Part shown: positions 5,117 through 5,219 of the stretch, in pieces
How positions within the stretch are numbered: position 1 is the stretch's first letter
How the letters are laid out: the number at the start of each line of letters is the position of its first letter
DNA from: Anaerolineae bacterium
GTDB taxonomy: Bacteria > Chloroflexota > Anaerolineae > 4572-78
Assembly: GCA_027022125.1 (NCBI GenBank)
Contig: JALVZI010000033.1
Location: 1 to 5,219 of the forward strand
DNA length: 5,219 nucleotides
Direction of reading: 5' to 3'
The notes under the pieces: generated by a model
What the model saw: the letters and a program-made list of their open reading frames with translations, nothing else
Told to the model about the DNA's origin: nothing
The model's database searches: none
Made by a program: the position numbers and the translations under genes

Positions 5117-5219
5117 CCACACCCTGATTGACTGACAAATCTTTTTTTGATACCGATTTTGCGGATTTTCTTCGATTATGTTATGGAAAATTTCGGTTTG
5201 ATAGAAAATCTGCCACAAA

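Larger units (their letters stand above)
4781..5219. other. Gene-free, AT-rich region with hairpin repeats
   Basis: No convincing gene is visible on either strand over these 439 bases. Short open frames exist, but they run through repeat units and show no domain or good ribosome binding site. Composition is clearly more AT-rich than the genes. The content is a weak stem-loop near ftsZ, a perfect GC-rich palindrome, a period-8 inverted repeat, a small hairpin at 5096-5116 and a possible partial repeat at the right edge. Confidence 0.75.

Overview
The window is a cell-wall and division (dcw) gene segment on the + strand: ddl (D-alanine–D-alanine ligase), ftsQ (DivIB/FtsQ divisome protein), ftsA (actin-like membrane anchor) and ftsZ (tubulin-like ring GTPase), followed by about 440 bp of AT-rich, gene-free DNA filled with hairpin-forming repeats. 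All four proteins look full length, and their family motifs are intact. Organism: the ddl-ftsQ-ftsA-ftsZ order, the moderately GC-rich genes, the long basic cytoplasmic tail on FtsQ and the spacer repeats (CACAGAT, CGCAAAG and GGGGCGGC types) suggest an uncultured environmental bacterium, perhaps Chloroflexota (Anaerolineae-like). This is an inference from general resemblance, not a proven placement.

Layout. Bases 1-82 are upstream sequence with no identifiable gene. ddl runs 83-1207. The ddl/ftsQ junction has been split by a 136-bp insert flanked by a perfect 20-bp direct repeat that carries the ddl stop and the ftsQ start. The original arrangement was therefore probably a 4-bp ATGA overlap, now replaced by a 152-bp gap with both genes intact. 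ftsQ (1360-2229) is followed by a 116-bp spacer with a good sigma70-type promoter (TTGTCA, 17 bp, extended -10 TGGTATTAT) for ftsA, overlapped by a small inverted repeat and a direct repeat that could be operators. ftsA (2346-3572) and ftsZ (3692-4780) are separated by 119 bp holding a perfect 12-bp inverted repeat around a 40-nt loop, just before a very strong ftsZ ribosome binding site. Downstream lie a 28-bp perfect palindrome, a period-8 hairpin repeat and smaller stem-loops.

How the genes work together. Ddl makes the D-Ala-D-Ala dipeptide of the peptidoglycan precursor. FtsZ polymerises into the Z ring, FtsA tethers it to the membrane through its C-terminal amphipathic helix, and FtsQ is the bitopic protein linking the ring to septal wall synthesis. 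The genes are ordinary. What deserves a second look is the noncoding DNA: the insertion at the ddl/ftsQ junction, the ftsA promoter and its repeats, and the ftsZ leader hairpin. I found no evidence of a new defence, mobile or biosynthetic system.
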